Source: CAXBNB01 sp049115735 (GTDB lineage Bacteria; Bacteroidota; Bacteroidia; Cytophagales; Cyclobacteriaceae). From it: a stretch of 64,000 nt of DNA. How positions within the stretch are numbered: the first letter of the stretch is position 1; every line of letters starts with the position of its first letter. The translations under genes were made by a program, and so were the position numbers. The stretch spans positions 372,001-436,000 of the forward strand of contig JAGDZP010000004.1 in assembly GCA_049115735.1 (NCBI GenBank), read 5' to 3'. The notes below the pieces were generated by a model. It was not told the origin of the DNA and made no database searches. It worked only from the letters and a program-made list of their open reading frames with translations. Below are positions 35,009 through 44,390 of the stretch, one piece after another.

Positions 35009-36037
35009 ATGGCAACTAAAAAGAAAAAAGCTACAGCTTCAAAAAGTGAGTTTCCAAAGTCAACCTACATGTTTTGGTATGAAAACATGATGTTGATGCG
35101 GAAGTTTGAGGAAAAAGCAGGACAGCTTTACGGACAGCAGAAAATCAGAGGATTTTGTCATTTATACATTGGCCAGGAGGCATGTGTAGCGGGAGCAGTT
35201 TCAGCGTTGAAAGAAGGTGATAAATATATCACCGCATATAGGGATCATGCGCATCCAATAGCTTTGGGTTCGGATCCTAATAAAATCATGGCCGAACTTT
35301 TCGGTAAGGAAACCGGAATCTCCAAAGGCAAAGGTGGATCGATGCATATGTTTGATAAGGAACACGGTTTCTTTGGTGGGCACGGTATCGTAGGGGGACA
35401 GATTCCACTAGGAGCAGGTATTGGTTTTGCTGAAATGTACAAAGGCACAGACAATCTTTGCATGACCTACATGGGTGACGGTGCGGTAAGACAAGGTGCT
35501 TTTCATGAGGCCCTGAATATTGCCATGACTATGAAAATCCCTGTGATATTCTGTATAGAAAACAACGGGTATGCCATGGGTACTTCTGTGAAAAGGACTT
35601 CTAACGTTACCAACCTATCTGATCTTGCAAATGCTTACGAGATGCCTTCCAAATCAGTAGATGGCATGTCGGTCGTGGATGTGCATCATGCAGTAGCAGA
35701 AGCAGCTGACCGAGCAAGAAAGGGAGATGGCCCTACACTGTTGGAATTCAGAACGTATAGATACAAAGGTCACTCAATGTCTGACCCAGCCAAATATAGG
35801 ACCAAAGAGGAAGTTGAAGCTTACAAAATGAGAGACCCAATTGAGCAAGTAAAAAAGCTGATATTGGATGGGAAAATAGCTACTCAGAAAGATTTGGATG
35901 CTATTGATGCTCAAATCAAAGACAAGGTGGCAGAATCGGTGAAATTTGCAGAAGAATCAGCTTTTCCTGATCCATCAGAAGCATACAAGGATGTTTATGC
36001 CCAGCAAGACTATCCTTACTTGGAAGACGTGATCTAG
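35009..36037 (+). CDS. pdhA: Pyruvate dehydrogenase E1 component, alpha subunit
   Basis: A protein of 342 residues of the split E1 type. The thiamine-diphosphate motif starts GDGAVRQGAFHEALNIA at about 155 and continues to the NNGYAMGT turn near 186. The phosphorylation-loop-like segment RYKGHSMSDPAKYR lies near 250-263. The N terminus is a lysine-rich stretch (MATKKKKATASKSEF). With the E1 beta subunit it decarboxylates pyruvate and passes the acetyl group to E2 lipoyl. The beta, E2 and E3 genes are not in this window; pdhA has its own promoter and terminator, so it is monocistronic. Confidence 0.93.
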   Translation: MATKKKKATASKSEFPKSTYMFWYENMMLMRKFEEKAGQLYGQQKIRGFCHLYIGQEACVAGAVSALKEGDKYITAYRDHAHPIALGSDPNKIMAELFGKETGISKGKGGSMHMFDKEHGFFGGHGIVGGQIPLGAGIGFAEMYKGTDNLCMTYMGDGAVRQGAFHEALNIAMTMKIPVIFCIENNGYAMGTSVKRTSNVTNLSDLANAYEMPSKSVDGMSVVDVHHAVAEAADRARKGDGPTLLEFRTYRYKGHSMSDPAKYRTKEEVEAYKMRDPIEQVKKLILDGKIATQKDLDAIDAQIKDKVAESVKFAEESAFPDPSEAYKDVYAQQDYPYLEDVI

Positions 36038-36057
36038 AAAGGAATAAAATAGAAACT

Positions 36058-36087
36058 AAACTTTCTCAGCAATGGGAAAGTTTTTTT
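36058..36087 (+). terminator. Rho-independent terminator of pdhA
   Basis: The arms AAACTTTC (36058-36065) and GAAAGTTT (36076-36083) form an eight-base stem with a ten-base loop followed by a run of T to 36087. It separates pdhA from the convergent subtilase gene. Confidence 0.8.
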
Positions 36088-36106
36088 GTTTCTAATAAGG
36101 TGGTAA

Positions 36107-37741
36107 TTATTTGCTAGTAGTCTTCTCAGCCAATTTAAATGCCCTATAAGCATTTACAATTCCCCCGCTTACCGAAAGCTGATTGAACTTCGCTTTGTCC
36201 CTTTTTTCTACATCCTCTGCAGGCACGTACACTTTTGGTTTTTGAACCTTATATGATGATTTGAGAAGTATTTCTTTTAATTGTGTCGCAGATAGTTCTG
36301 GGTAGTGTGACCAAACTAATGCCGCAACACCAGCCACAATCGGACTTGACCAGCTTGTCCCATCATTCATACTGTATTTGTTTTCAGGCTCTAGTGAAAT
36401 AATATCTTTTCCAGGTGCGAACAAATCCACATTATTTTTTCCGTAGTTTGAAAACTCTGCCGCTATAGAAACAGTTTTGTATTTGGTAGATGCCCCGACG
36501 TTTAACCAAGGCTTCACTTCATAACCATCAGTACAAGCGTCACTTGGGAATCTAGATTCTTTGTCCACATTGATGCCGCTATTCCCAGAAGCGTGAACCA
36601 TTAGAATATTTTTGCTCTCAGCATACCTGATTGCTTCATCAACAAATTCTTTGTTGGGCGATAGCTGCTTCCCAAAACTCATGTTGATGATATCTGCACC
36701 ATTGTCCACGGCATAGCGAATCGCTAGTGCTACGTCTTTGTCGTATTCATCGCCCTTTGGGATCGTACGTAATGCCATCACTTTCACGTGATCAGCAATT
36801 CCATTGATACCAATGCCATTATTTCGATTGGCTGCAACAAGCCCTGCAACAAATGTCCCATGATCTGCTCTGGGACCTTTCACATTGTTATTGCCGTAAT
36901 TCACATCTGCTATATCAAAAGGGTCATCTCCAATAATCTCCCTGGGGTTGAAATCGGTATTGAGGTGCTTCGTAAGACATTCTTCATTATGACTCTTATA
37001 CTCATTCAGTTTGTCTTCGGTCAAGCCCATTTTATACTTTTCTATCAAAAAGCTGATGGCACTAGATGTTCTTTTTGATTTGGTACGAATCGACTTTAAG
37101 TCTTTGATTGAGGATGGATTCACTCCGGTCTCCGATTTTACAATGTCTTTCGCAGTTTGAAATATCTCCTCAAACATTGAAATCCCTTCCTTCTCCTTTT
37201 GGTACTTGCTCAGGTTTTTGATGTAAAGGTCTTTGCTCTTCTTATAGGTTCTGTATTCATCCCTATGTTCCTCGGCTAGGTCTGATGAAGACAGCACATT
37301 CTCAAACCGATCATTATATCGTTTGTAGAGCCTTGTATATTCAAAATTTTCAAATTGAATATTCTCTCCGTCCTTATTGCCAATAAAATTCCAGCCATAT
37401 ATGTCATCAACGTAACCGTTCCCATCATCATCCTGACCATTGTCAGCGATTTCATCCTTATTCATCCATATCTTCCCTTCTAGGTCCTCGTGATAAATAT
37501 CGATTCCACTGTCAATAATCGCTACCACTATCTCTTTCTGAGGTTTTCTGTTTACCAGAAGTTCACGGTATACTCTTTCAGTAGCAATACCAGGAACACG
37601 GTCCAATTCGACATCCTGATTGTGCCAGTTTAGGAAAGTCGTCTCTAATGAATCAACGGAAGCCACCTGCGCAACACTGACAAGCCTGGTGGCTGACAAA
37701 AGGCACAACATAATTAGAAACTGATTGGCGTACTTCTTCAT
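36107..37741 (-). CDS. Secreted S8-family serine peptidase (subtilase)
   Basis: A protein of 544 residues with a signal peptide (about 1-24). The triad of subtilisin is complete: Asp77 in VVAIIDSGIDIYHEDL, His near 294 in DHGTFVAGLVAAN and Ser near 464 in DGTSWSSPIVAGVAAL. The oxyanion Asn is in MVHASGNSG. An insert of about 150 residues lies between the Asp and His blocks and starts with a calcium-type Asp-rich loop (DNGQDDDGNGYVDD). It is exported and degrades or matures extracytoplasmic proteins. It lies 12 bases downstream of the antiporter gene, probably on the same transcript. Confidence 0.92.
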   Translation of the reverse strand: MKKYANQFLIMLCLLSATRLVSVAQVASVDSLETTFLNWHNQDVELDRVPGIATERVYRELLVNRKPQKEIVVAIIDSGIDIYHEDLEGKIWMNKDEIADNGQDDDGNGYVDDIYGWNFIGNKDGENIQFENFEYTRLYKRYNDRFENVLSSSDLAEEHRDEYRTYKKSKDLYIKNLSKYQKEKEGISMFEEIFQTAKDIVKSETGVNPSSIKDLKSIRTKSKRTSSAISFLIEKYKMGLTEDKLNEYKSHNEECLTKHLNTDFNPREIIGDDPFDIADVNYGNNNVKGPRADHGTFVAGLVAANRNNGIGINGIADHVKVMALRTIPKGDEYDKDVALAIRYAVDNGADIINMSFGKQLSPNKEFVDEAIRYAESKNILMVHASGNSGINVDKESRFPSDACTDGYEVKPWLNVGASTKYKTVSIAAEFSNYGKNNVDLFAPGKDIISLEPENKYSMNDGTSWSSPIVAGVAALVWSHYPELSATQLKEILLKSSYKVQKPKVYVPAEDVEKRDKAKFNQLSVSGGIVNAYRAFKLAEKTTSK

Positions 37742-37753
37742 TATACTGACTAT

Positions 37754-39688
37754 TTACTCACTAAACTTAGAGCTTAATTGTTCAAGACTTTCATTCGAGC
37801 CGACAAAAGTAACTATATCCCCCAATCTGAGACGAGTGTAGCCATGGGAAATAATCATATGTCCGCTTCTTTTTATGGATAGAATAATAATATCAGCTGG
37901 TAATCTCAAATTTCTTAATGCTATACCATGCAAATCTTTGTTAGAAACCTCCAGATCTCTCGTATCCTGCCCCGTCTCCATACCGAGGAGCAACGAAGTT
38001 GCCTGCGGCGATCTTACAAAATGCTCTAACAAATTCACAATGGCCAAGGAAGGATCGATAACACGCACTCCGAGCGCCAGAAATCGTTCTGTATAGTATC
38101 TATCACTGAGCCTGACAATCATGTCCCTTGTTCCAAAGTGGTGGAAAGAGAGTTCGCAAATTTCATAGTTCTTTTTATCAGAGAGCATGCATACTATGGC
38201 TTCTGCCTTGTCTGCATCCACACTTTTTAAACTCTCAAGTGACAAATCCTTAATGTATCTGATATCAATTCCCTCCGGTTCATCAAAATCACCCTTCTTT
38301 TGTCTCGACACAATTTTCACCTGCCAACCCTTATTCAACAGCTGATTTGCCAGTGTTACGGATTGACTCTCATATCCATATATAATAGCATCCATAATGC
38401 CATCTGATTCGAAAGTGGCACGGCTCCTATCTTCACCTACTTTGCCCAAGGCCCACTTAAATAATGGTGGGCCCACCACCTGATTAATCACAATAATAGC
38501 AATAATAATAGTTGCAAATTCTGGCCCCCAGGACGGAAACTCGTTGGCAATAATAGTAGACAAGCCTAATGCTACACCAGCTTGAGTAATATATGGCATC
38601 CAACCCAAGTGGCAAAAGCGCCAAGGATCTCCAGCCATGATGCCTCCAAAATAAGAACCACCTATAAGCGATAGCAAGCGCACTCCAAAAAGTACTATAG
38701 CTATCGGCCATACTCCCAACAATATGTCAATAGAAAGGGAAGCCCCAGTCAGAGTAAAAAAGCCAGCATAAACCATCGGTCCCGCCTGCCCTAGAATCTT
38801 TAGAAACTCAGACCTATACCTCGTGTAATTGGTAACATACAGGCTGGCAACTATGCATATAAGCAATGGTTCGAATACAATGGCCTTGCCGAAATAGACT
38901 TCAGAATATTGCCTAATAAGAGCCACAACTAAATAGACCGAGTAGCCAATTGCTATAATAACTATAGATTTATATTCAGTTTTTAGTCTCCGAGCTAGGG
39001 CAAATTTTAAAACATACCCAAGCGCCTTCCCAATTCCCAGTGATAAGGCTACTTCAACAACAAGTATTATTATTTGGAGGAACTTGAATTCACCATTGCC
39101 CATCAGCGTCTTTGCCATTGACAGACACACAGCAAAGAGTATTATTACTATAAAATCCTTTAAGACTGTAACCCCAAGTGTTGTTTGGGTGAATGGACCT
39201 TTGGCACGAAGTTCATTGATAATGGCGATGGCTGAAGCCGGGGAGCGAGCGACGAATATTACCCCAGACAGCAATGCTACTGATATTCTGGATGGCACAT
39301 CCATATCTTTCATAAATGGAATGTAGTCTGTCAGAAAAAATACTGCCACGCCACCAACCAGGAAGGTGGACGTCAATTGACCGATAGTATTCCACTTGAT
39401 ACTGTTGATCCTTGATCGCAATTCCCTAAGGTAAAGTTCAGAACCGGCTGCAAAGGCAATGAACGAAAGGGCCATCTCATTGATAAAGTTCAGTCTGATT
39501 CGAGACACTTCTGGCACCATTCCTAAAAAATATGGTCCGCACAAAATACCTGTGAACAGAAATCCCGTAATAAAAGGGAGTTTAATTTTCTTGAAAACAC
39601 GAGCAATCCTACTGGATGCAACCGTGATGACAATGAAGCCTAGTACCAATATCAAAAATTCCTTTTCAGAAGTTGAAAACAAAGGCAT
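37754..39688 (-). CDS. CPA2-type cation:proton antiporter with RCK (TrkA-N/TrkA-C) domains
   Basis: A protein of 644 residues. About twelve membrane helices (roughly residues 10-410) include LPFITGFLFTGILCGPYFLG and a helix with GVIFVARSPASAIAIINEL in the position of the ion-binding TM5. The C-terminal half has an RCK domain with a degenerate dinucleotide motif (AIIYGYESQSVTLANQLL, about 433-450) and a TrkA-C domain (about 565-640, ending DIVTFVGSNESLEQL). RCK domains gate such carriers by binding nucleotides or ions. It probably exchanges K+ or Na+ for H+. The gene is upstream of and close to the subtilase. Confidence 0.88.
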   Translation of the reverse strand: MPLFSTSEKEFLILVLGFIVITVASSRIARVFKKIKLPFITGFLFTGILCGPYFLGMVPEVSRIRLNFINEMALSFIAFAAGSELYLRELRSRINSIKWNTIGQLTSTFLVGGVAVFFLTDYIPFMKDMDVPSRISVALLSGVIFVARSPASAIAIINELRAKGPFTQTTLGVTVLKDFIVIILFAVCLSMAKTLMGNGEFKFLQIIILVVEVALSLGIGKALGYVLKFALARRLKTEYKSIVIIAIGYSVYLVVALIRQYSEVYFGKAIVFEPLLICIVASLYVTNYTRYRSEFLKILGQAGPMVYAGFFTLTGASLSIDILLGVWPIAIVLFGVRLLSLIGGSYFGGIMAGDPWRFCHLGWMPYITQAGVALGLSTIIANEFPSWGPEFATIIIAIIVINQVVGPPLFKWALGKVGEDRSRATFESDGIMDAIIYGYESQSVTLANQLLNKGWQVKIVSRQKKGDFDEPEGIDIRYIKDLSLESLKSVDADKAEAIVCMLSDKKNYEICELSFHHFGTRDMIVRLSDRYYTERFLALGVRVIDPSLAIVNLLEHFVRSPQATSLLLGMETGQDTRDLEVSNKDLHGIALRNLRLPADIIILSIKRSGHMIISHGYTRLRLGDIVTFVGSNESLEQLSSKFSE

Positions 39689-39792
39689 ATTGTACTTGTT
39701 GATTAATAATTGTCAATTGAAACAAATTGTAAAATAATCAATATATTCAAGTGGACATAATGAGTTCATCACATATCATTTGAAGTGCATCT

Positions 39793-40701
39793 ATGAAAGT
39801 TTTGATTACTGGAGCTAGCGGCCTTGTTGGCAAAAAATTGACTGATTTATTGTTGAAAAAAGAGCATGTCGTTAGAACGCTGAGCAGAAGCAAAAAAGAG
39901 ACAAACAGGGTTGAATCCTACGTATGGGACCTTGGAAACAATACAGTAGACGTCAAGGCCTTTGACAATTTGGATGCTGTGATTCACCTGGCTGGTGAAA
40001 ATGTAGCAGGTGGCAGATGGACAAATACCCAAAAGAAAAAAATTATTTCCAGCAGAGTAGATTCGGCTAGGCTAATTTTTGATGCGATTGCCAAGTTAGA
40101 AAAAAAGCCTTCAGTGTTTATCTCCGCATCTGGTGTTGGGTATTATGGTGTAGATACCAGAGAAAGGCTGATGAACGAGAATGATGAAAAGGGAGATGGT
40201 TTTCTTGCTGAGGTGGTAGACATGTGGGAGCAATCTGCTGATAAATTTGACTCTTTGGATATGCGTGTGGTAAAGCTTCGAATTGGAGTAGTACTAGCAC
40301 AAGAGGGCGGAGCATTATCCAAAATGATAACCCCGGTAAAATTTGGAGTCGGTTCTCCATTAGGAAAAGGAACGCAGCAAATGAGTTGGATTCACATTGA
40401 TGACCTCTGCAATCAAATTGTTTTCTCGATGGAAAAGGAACAAATCAGCGGCGTATATAATGCCGTTTCTTCTAATCCGGCGAGCAATGCAGACTTTACT
40501 AAAGCCATAGCCAAAACATTAGGGAAACCACTATTTCTTCCAAATGTGCCAGGATTCGTACTAAATATGGTTCTGGGGGAGATGGCGGCTATTGTAACTG
40601 GTGGAAACAAAGTTTCGAATGAAAAAATAAAGGCTACCGGCTTTAACTATAAATATGAAAACCTTCATGATACACTTAGCCAAATTTTGAAGACTAATTG
40701 A
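39793..40701 (+). CDS. TIGR01777-family NAD(P)-dependent epimerase (SDR39U1-like)
   Basis: A protein of 302 residues. The Rossmann motif GASGLVGKKL lies at about 7-16, a LDAVIHLAGENVAGGRW segment follows, and SRVDSARLI and VFISASGVGYYG hold the atypical SDR centre. The C-terminal DUF1731 region (about 250-300) contains LGKPLFLPNVPGFVLNMVLG and ATGFNYKYENL. This is the TIGR01777/YfcH group, whose physiological reaction is unknown; it has been linked to cell division and filamentation in a few organisms. Its terminator follows closely, so it is probably monocistronic. Confidence 0.9.
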   Translation: MKVLITGASGLVGKKLTDLLLKKEHVVRTLSRSKKETNRVESYVWDLGNNTVDVKAFDNLDAVIHLAGENVAGGRWTNTQKKKIISSRVDSARLIFDAIAKLEKKPSVFISASGVGYYGVDTRERLMNENDEKGDGFLAEVVDMWEQSADKFDSLDMRVVKLRIGVVLAQEGGALSKMITPVKFGVGSPLGKGTQQMSWIHIDDLCNQIVFSMEKEQISGVYNAVSSNPASNADFTKAIAKTLGKPLFLPNVPGFVLNMVLGEMAAIVTGGNKVSNEKIKATGFNYKYENLHDTLSQILKTN

Positions 40702-40729
40702 GTGTTGGTGCTTATTTGAATAACTTTGC

Positions 40730-40760
40730 AAGCCCGATTTTCGGGCTTCTTTTAATTTTT
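40730..40760 (+). terminator. Rho-independent terminator of the TIGR01777 gene
   Basis: The arms AAGCCCG (40730-40736) and CGGGCTT (40742-40748) form a seven-base GC-rich stem followed by a T-rich tail. The hairpin ends only 20 bases before the ATG of the next gene, and a promoter-like TAATTTTTG directly follows it. Confidence 0.8.
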
Positions 40761-40767
40761 GCAAAAT

Positions 40768-41493
40768 ATGGAAGACCATCAGCTTAACGAAGAGGAAAAA
40801 GGCAAAATCATAGAGGCCTTTAAGGATAAGGACTGGAATGAAATCAAGAGCACAGACTCCTGGGTTATTTTCAAAGTGATGGCTGAGATGGTCGAGGGAT
40901 TTGAGAAGCTCGCGAAAATTGGCCCTTGTGTATCGGTGTTTGGATCGGCAAGGACCAAACCCGATCATAAGAACTATAAAATGGCGGTAGAGATAGGGGA
41001 AAAACTGGTGCAGCATGGATACGGAGTAATAACTGGTGGCGGGCCCGGTATCATGGAGGCAGCAAATAAGGGAGCCAACAACCGAAACGGAAAATCAGTC
41101 GGTTTGAACATTGACTTACCTTTTGAACAAAACAACAATCCCTGGATTGATCAGGACAAACTCCTAAATTTCGATTACTTCTTTGTAAGAAAGGTCATGT
41201 TTGTCCGATATTCTCAGGGCTTCATTGTTATGCCGGGTGGATTCGGAACCCTTGATGAATTATTCGAAGCAATTACTCTTATTCAAACCTTGAAGATTGG
41301 AAAGTTTCCGATTGTACTCGTGGGGAGCGAATATTGGGGAGGACTTTTTGACTGGATAAGAAACATCATGCTGAAAGAGAAAAATATCAGCAAGGACGAT
41401 TTAAGCCTTGTGAGCATTGTGGATGATGCAGAAGAAGCAGTAAATGTGATCGATGAGTTTTATAGCAAATTTCTACTCTCACCCAATTTCTAA
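40768..41493 (+). CDS. LOG-family (TIGR00730) phosphoribohydrolase
   Basis: A protein of 241 residues with the LOG-family signatures GVITGGGPGIMEAANKGA at about 91-108 and MPGGFGTLDELFEAITLIQT near 159-178, plus the SVFGSAR strand. LOG enzymes remove the ribose 5-phosphate of cytokinin nucleotides in plants and of AMP-like nucleotides in bacteria. The natural substrate here may be a general nucleotide 5'-monophosphate. The ATG at 40768 is used; the TTG at 40759 lies in the presumed promoter. It is 32 bases upstream of uvrA, so both may be cotranscribed. Confidence 0.9.
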   Translation: MEDHQLNEEEKGKIIEAFKDKDWNEIKSTDSWVIFKVMAEMVEGFEKLAKIGPCVSVFGSARTKPDHKNYKMAVEIGEKLVQHGYGVITGGGPGIMEAANKGANNRNGKSVGLNIDLPFEQNNNPWIDQDKLLNFDYFFVRKVMFVRYSQGFIVMPGGFGTLDELFEAITLIQTLKIGKFPIVLVGSEYWGGLFDWIRNIMLKEKNISKDDLSLVSIVDDAEEAVNVIDEFYSKFLLSPNF

Positions 41494-41525
41494 AATAAAT
41501 TACCAAACGCAACCAAACTACTCTG

Positions 41526-44381
41526 ATGGAAGTTGAGGAAATAGAAGTAGAAAATACCCTGACTATTGAAGATGAGGGCACTGAGTACATTGAGGTCTAT
41601 GGTGCGCGAGAGCACAATCTCAAAAATATAGATCTCAAGTTCAAGAGAAACCAGTTGGTAGTCATCACTGGAATCAGTGGTAGTGGAAAATCCTCACTAG
41701 CATTCGATACAATTTATGCTGAAGGGCAAAGGCGCTATATGGAGAGTTTTTCGGCTTATGCACGATCCTTTATAGGGGACATGGAGCGGCCAGATGTAGA
41801 CAAAATCAATGGCCTAAGTCCTGTAATCTCCATTGAACAAAAAACCACCAGCCGAAACCCAAGATCTACTGTAGGTACCGTAACCGAGGTTTATGATTTT
41901 ATGCGCCTGCTGTTTGCCAGAGCGGGTATTGCCTACTCCTACCTGACAGGTGAGAAAATGGAAAAGCAAACAGAAGAGCAAATTCTATTTCATATTCTGT
42001 CCTATTTCAATGGCAAAAAAATATCCATTCTTGCACCGGTTGTCAAAGGAAGAAAAGGTCACTACAGAGAGCTCTTTGTCCAAATTAGCAAGCTCGGATT
42101 TGGCAAGGTGAGGGTCAATGGTGAAATGCTGGATCTTGTACCGAAAATGCAAGTGGATCGATACAAGACCCATGATATTGAAATGGTGATCGACCGTGTC
42201 GCCGTAAATGATAAAGATAAATCCAGAATTAATCAGTCGCTGAAAACCGCGCTCCAACACGGCAAAGGGGTGATTATGATTTTGGATGAAGAAGGTAAGG
42301 AACACCATTTTTCCAAGTACCTGATGGATGCTAAAACCGGATTGGCTTATGATGAACCGGCACCAAATTCTTTTTCTTTTAACTCCCCTTACGGAGCGTG
42401 CCAAGAATGCAATGGATTGGGCCAAATAGAAGAAATCAGCAGGGCTTCCATAATTCCTGATGAATCGATCAGTATCAGCCGTGGTGGCATCCTGCCTCTA
42501 GGAGAGTTTCGAGATATCTGGATATTTAAGAAAATCGAGGCAATCCTCAAAAAACATAAGGTCAACCTGACCACACCAATCACAGATATACCGGAGGAGG
42601 TAATGGAGGTACTACTCTACGGAGATAATGAACCTGTGGCAGTAAAGTCTGTGAAGTACCCCGGGAAAGACTGGCAAACCAAGTTTGAAGGAATCGTCCG
42701 CTTTCTGGAAAAACAAAAAGACACTGGTTCTGAAAAAATTCAGAAATGGGTCAAGGACTTTACAAACATCACAACTTGCCCTGAATGTGACGGGGCAAGG
42801 TTGAGAAAGGAATCCTTACACTTCAAGATAGCGGATAAGAACATTTCAGAATTAGCTTCTAAGAATATAGAAGACCTGACTGCTTGGTTTGAAAATATAG
42901 AAGAAAGACTGAATGAACGGCAGAATGTTATAGCCGCAGAAATCTTGAAAGAGATAAGAAAACGGCTTGGCTTTCTCTTGGATGTGGGGCTGAGTTACTT
43001 GGAATTGAACCGTCCTCTGAAAACCTTATCCGGCGGTGAAGCCCAGAGAATTAGACTGGCTACTCAGATAGGAACTCAGCTGGTAGGTGTGCTATATATC
43101 CTTGATGAGCCAAGTATCGGCCTACATCAACGAGATAACATGAAACTAATAAAGGCCTTACAGGATTTAAGAGATCTTGGAAACACGGTTATAGTGGTGG
43201 AGCATGATAAGGACATGATGCTTCGTGCCGACTATGTAATCGACATTGGACCTGGAGCAGGTAGGCATGGTGGACAAATTGTCTCAGCGGGAGCACCACA
43301 GAAGTTTGTGAAATCAGATACCATGACCGCTTCTTATTTGAATGGTGTCGAGAAAATTGAAATACCAAAGAAGAGAAGAGAAGGCAGTGGGAATCATCTA
43401 CTACTTAAGGGTGCAAAGGGTCACAATCTCAAAAATGTATCCTTAGATATTCCCCTTGGCAAAATGATCTGCATCACCGGGGTATCAGGTAGTGGCAAGT
43501 CTTCGTTGATTCATGAGACCCTGGTACCAATTCTCAACAGGCAATTTTACCGATCCAGAAAAGAGCCATTGGCATATAAGGAAATCAAAGGGATTGATCA
43601 ACTGGATAAAATAATTGAAGTAGATCAATCTCCTATTGGGAGAACTCCACGTTCAAATCCGGCAACCTATACCGGTGTATTTTCAGATATTCGCGCATTA
43701 TTCACTCAACTCCCTGAGGCTAAAATCAGAGGATATAAACCAGGGCGTTTTTCATTTAATGTAAAAGGTGGTCGGTGCGAAACGTGTGAAGGAGCAGGCA
43801 TGAAACTGGTTGAGATGGATTTTCTTCCTGATGTTTATGTTCCTTGTGAAACCTGTAAAGGAAGACGATATAATAGGGAAACACTTGAAATTCGTTTCAA
43901 AGGAAAGTCTATTTCTGATGTATTGGAAATGACTGTGGAGCAAGCTGTTGATTTTTTTGACAACCAACCAAAAATTCTACGAAAGATTAAAACACTCAAC
44001 GAAGTTGGGCTTGGATACATTACACTAGGACAGCACGCTACCACCCTTTCTGGTGGAGAGGCCCAACGGGTTAAGCTTGCTACAGAACTATCCAAAAAAG
44101 ATACTGGAAAAACATTCTACGTGTTGGATGAGCCTACCACAGGATTACATTTTCAAGATATTCAGCACCTATTGGTCGTACTGAACAAACTTGTGGACAA
44201 AGGAAATACTGTGCTGATCATTGAGCACAACATGGACGTCATCAAAGTTGTTGATCATATCATTGATCTTGGACCTGAAGGGGGAAATGCCGGGGGAATC
44301 ATCATAAATGCCGGTACTCCAGAGGAAATAATTAAATCCAATAAAGGCTATACTGCAGAATTCTTAAAACTCGAAATGTAA
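41526..44381 (+). CDS. uvrA: UvrABC system protein A
   Basis: A protein of 951 residues, a single full-length UvrA. Two ABC modules each have a Walker A: GISGSGKSSLAFDT at about 49 and GVSGSGKSSLIHET near 652. Signature motifs are LSGGEAQRIRLAT and LSGGEAQRVKLAT. Zinc-binding CxxC pairs are seen as CQECNGLG, CPECDGARL and CETCEGAG with CETCKGR. UvrA dimers recognise DNA lesions and load UvrB for nucleotide excision repair. The gene has a 17-residue acidic N-terminal extension before the canonical start (VYGAREHNLKNIDL). It is convergent with the S41 protease gene, with a 9-base gap. Confidence 0.97.
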   Translation: MEVEEIEVENTLTIEDEGTEYIEVYGAREHNLKNIDLKFKRNQLVVITGISGSGKSSLAFDTIYAEGQRRYMESFSAYARSFIGDMERPDVDKINGLSPVISIEQKTTSRNPRSTVGTVTEVYDFMRLLFARAGIAYSYLTGEKMEKQTEEQILFHILSYFNGKKISILAPVVKGRKGHYRELFVQISKLGFGKVRVNGEMLDLVPKMQVDRYKTHDIEMVIDRVAVNDKDKSRINQSLKTALQHGKGVIMILDEEGKEHHFSKYLMDAKTGLAYDEPAPNSFSFNSPYGACQECNGLGQIEEISRASIIPDESISISRGGILPLGEFRDIWIFKKIEAILKKHKVNLTTPITDIPEEVMEVLLYGDNEPVAVKSVKYPGKDWQTKFEGIVRFLEKQKDTGSEKIQKWVKDFTNITTCPECDGARLRKESLHFKIADKNISELASKNIEDLTAWFENIEERLNERQNVIAAEILKEIRKRLGFLLDVGLSYLELNRPLKTLSGGEAQRIRLATQIGTQLVGVLYILDEPSIGLHQRDNMKLIKALQDLRDLGNTVIVVEHDKDMMLRADYVIDIGPGAGRHGGQIVSAGAPQKFVKSDTMTASYLNGVEKIEIPKKRREGSGNHLLLKGAKGHNLKNVSLDIPLGKMICITGVSGSGKSSLIHETLVPILNRQFYRSRKEPLAYKEIKGIDQLDKIIEVDQSPIGRTPRSNPATYTGVFSDIRALFTQLPEAKIRGYKPGRFSFNVKGGRCETCEGAGMKLVEMDFLPDVYVPCETCKGRRYNRETLEIRFKGKSISDVLEMTVEQAVDFFDNQPKILRKIKTLNEVGLGYITLGQHATTLSGGEAQRVKLATELSKKDTGKTFYVLDEPTTGLHFQDIQHLLVVLNKLVDKGNTVLIIEHNMDVIKVVDHIIDLGPEGGNAGGIIINAGTPEEIIKSNKGYTAEFLKLEM

Positions 44382-44390
44382 TTTTCCTGA

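Noticed and set aside
41985..42425. A 146-residue ORF antisense to uvrA
   Set aside because: It lies within uvrA, a highly conserved gene, so it is a frame shadow.
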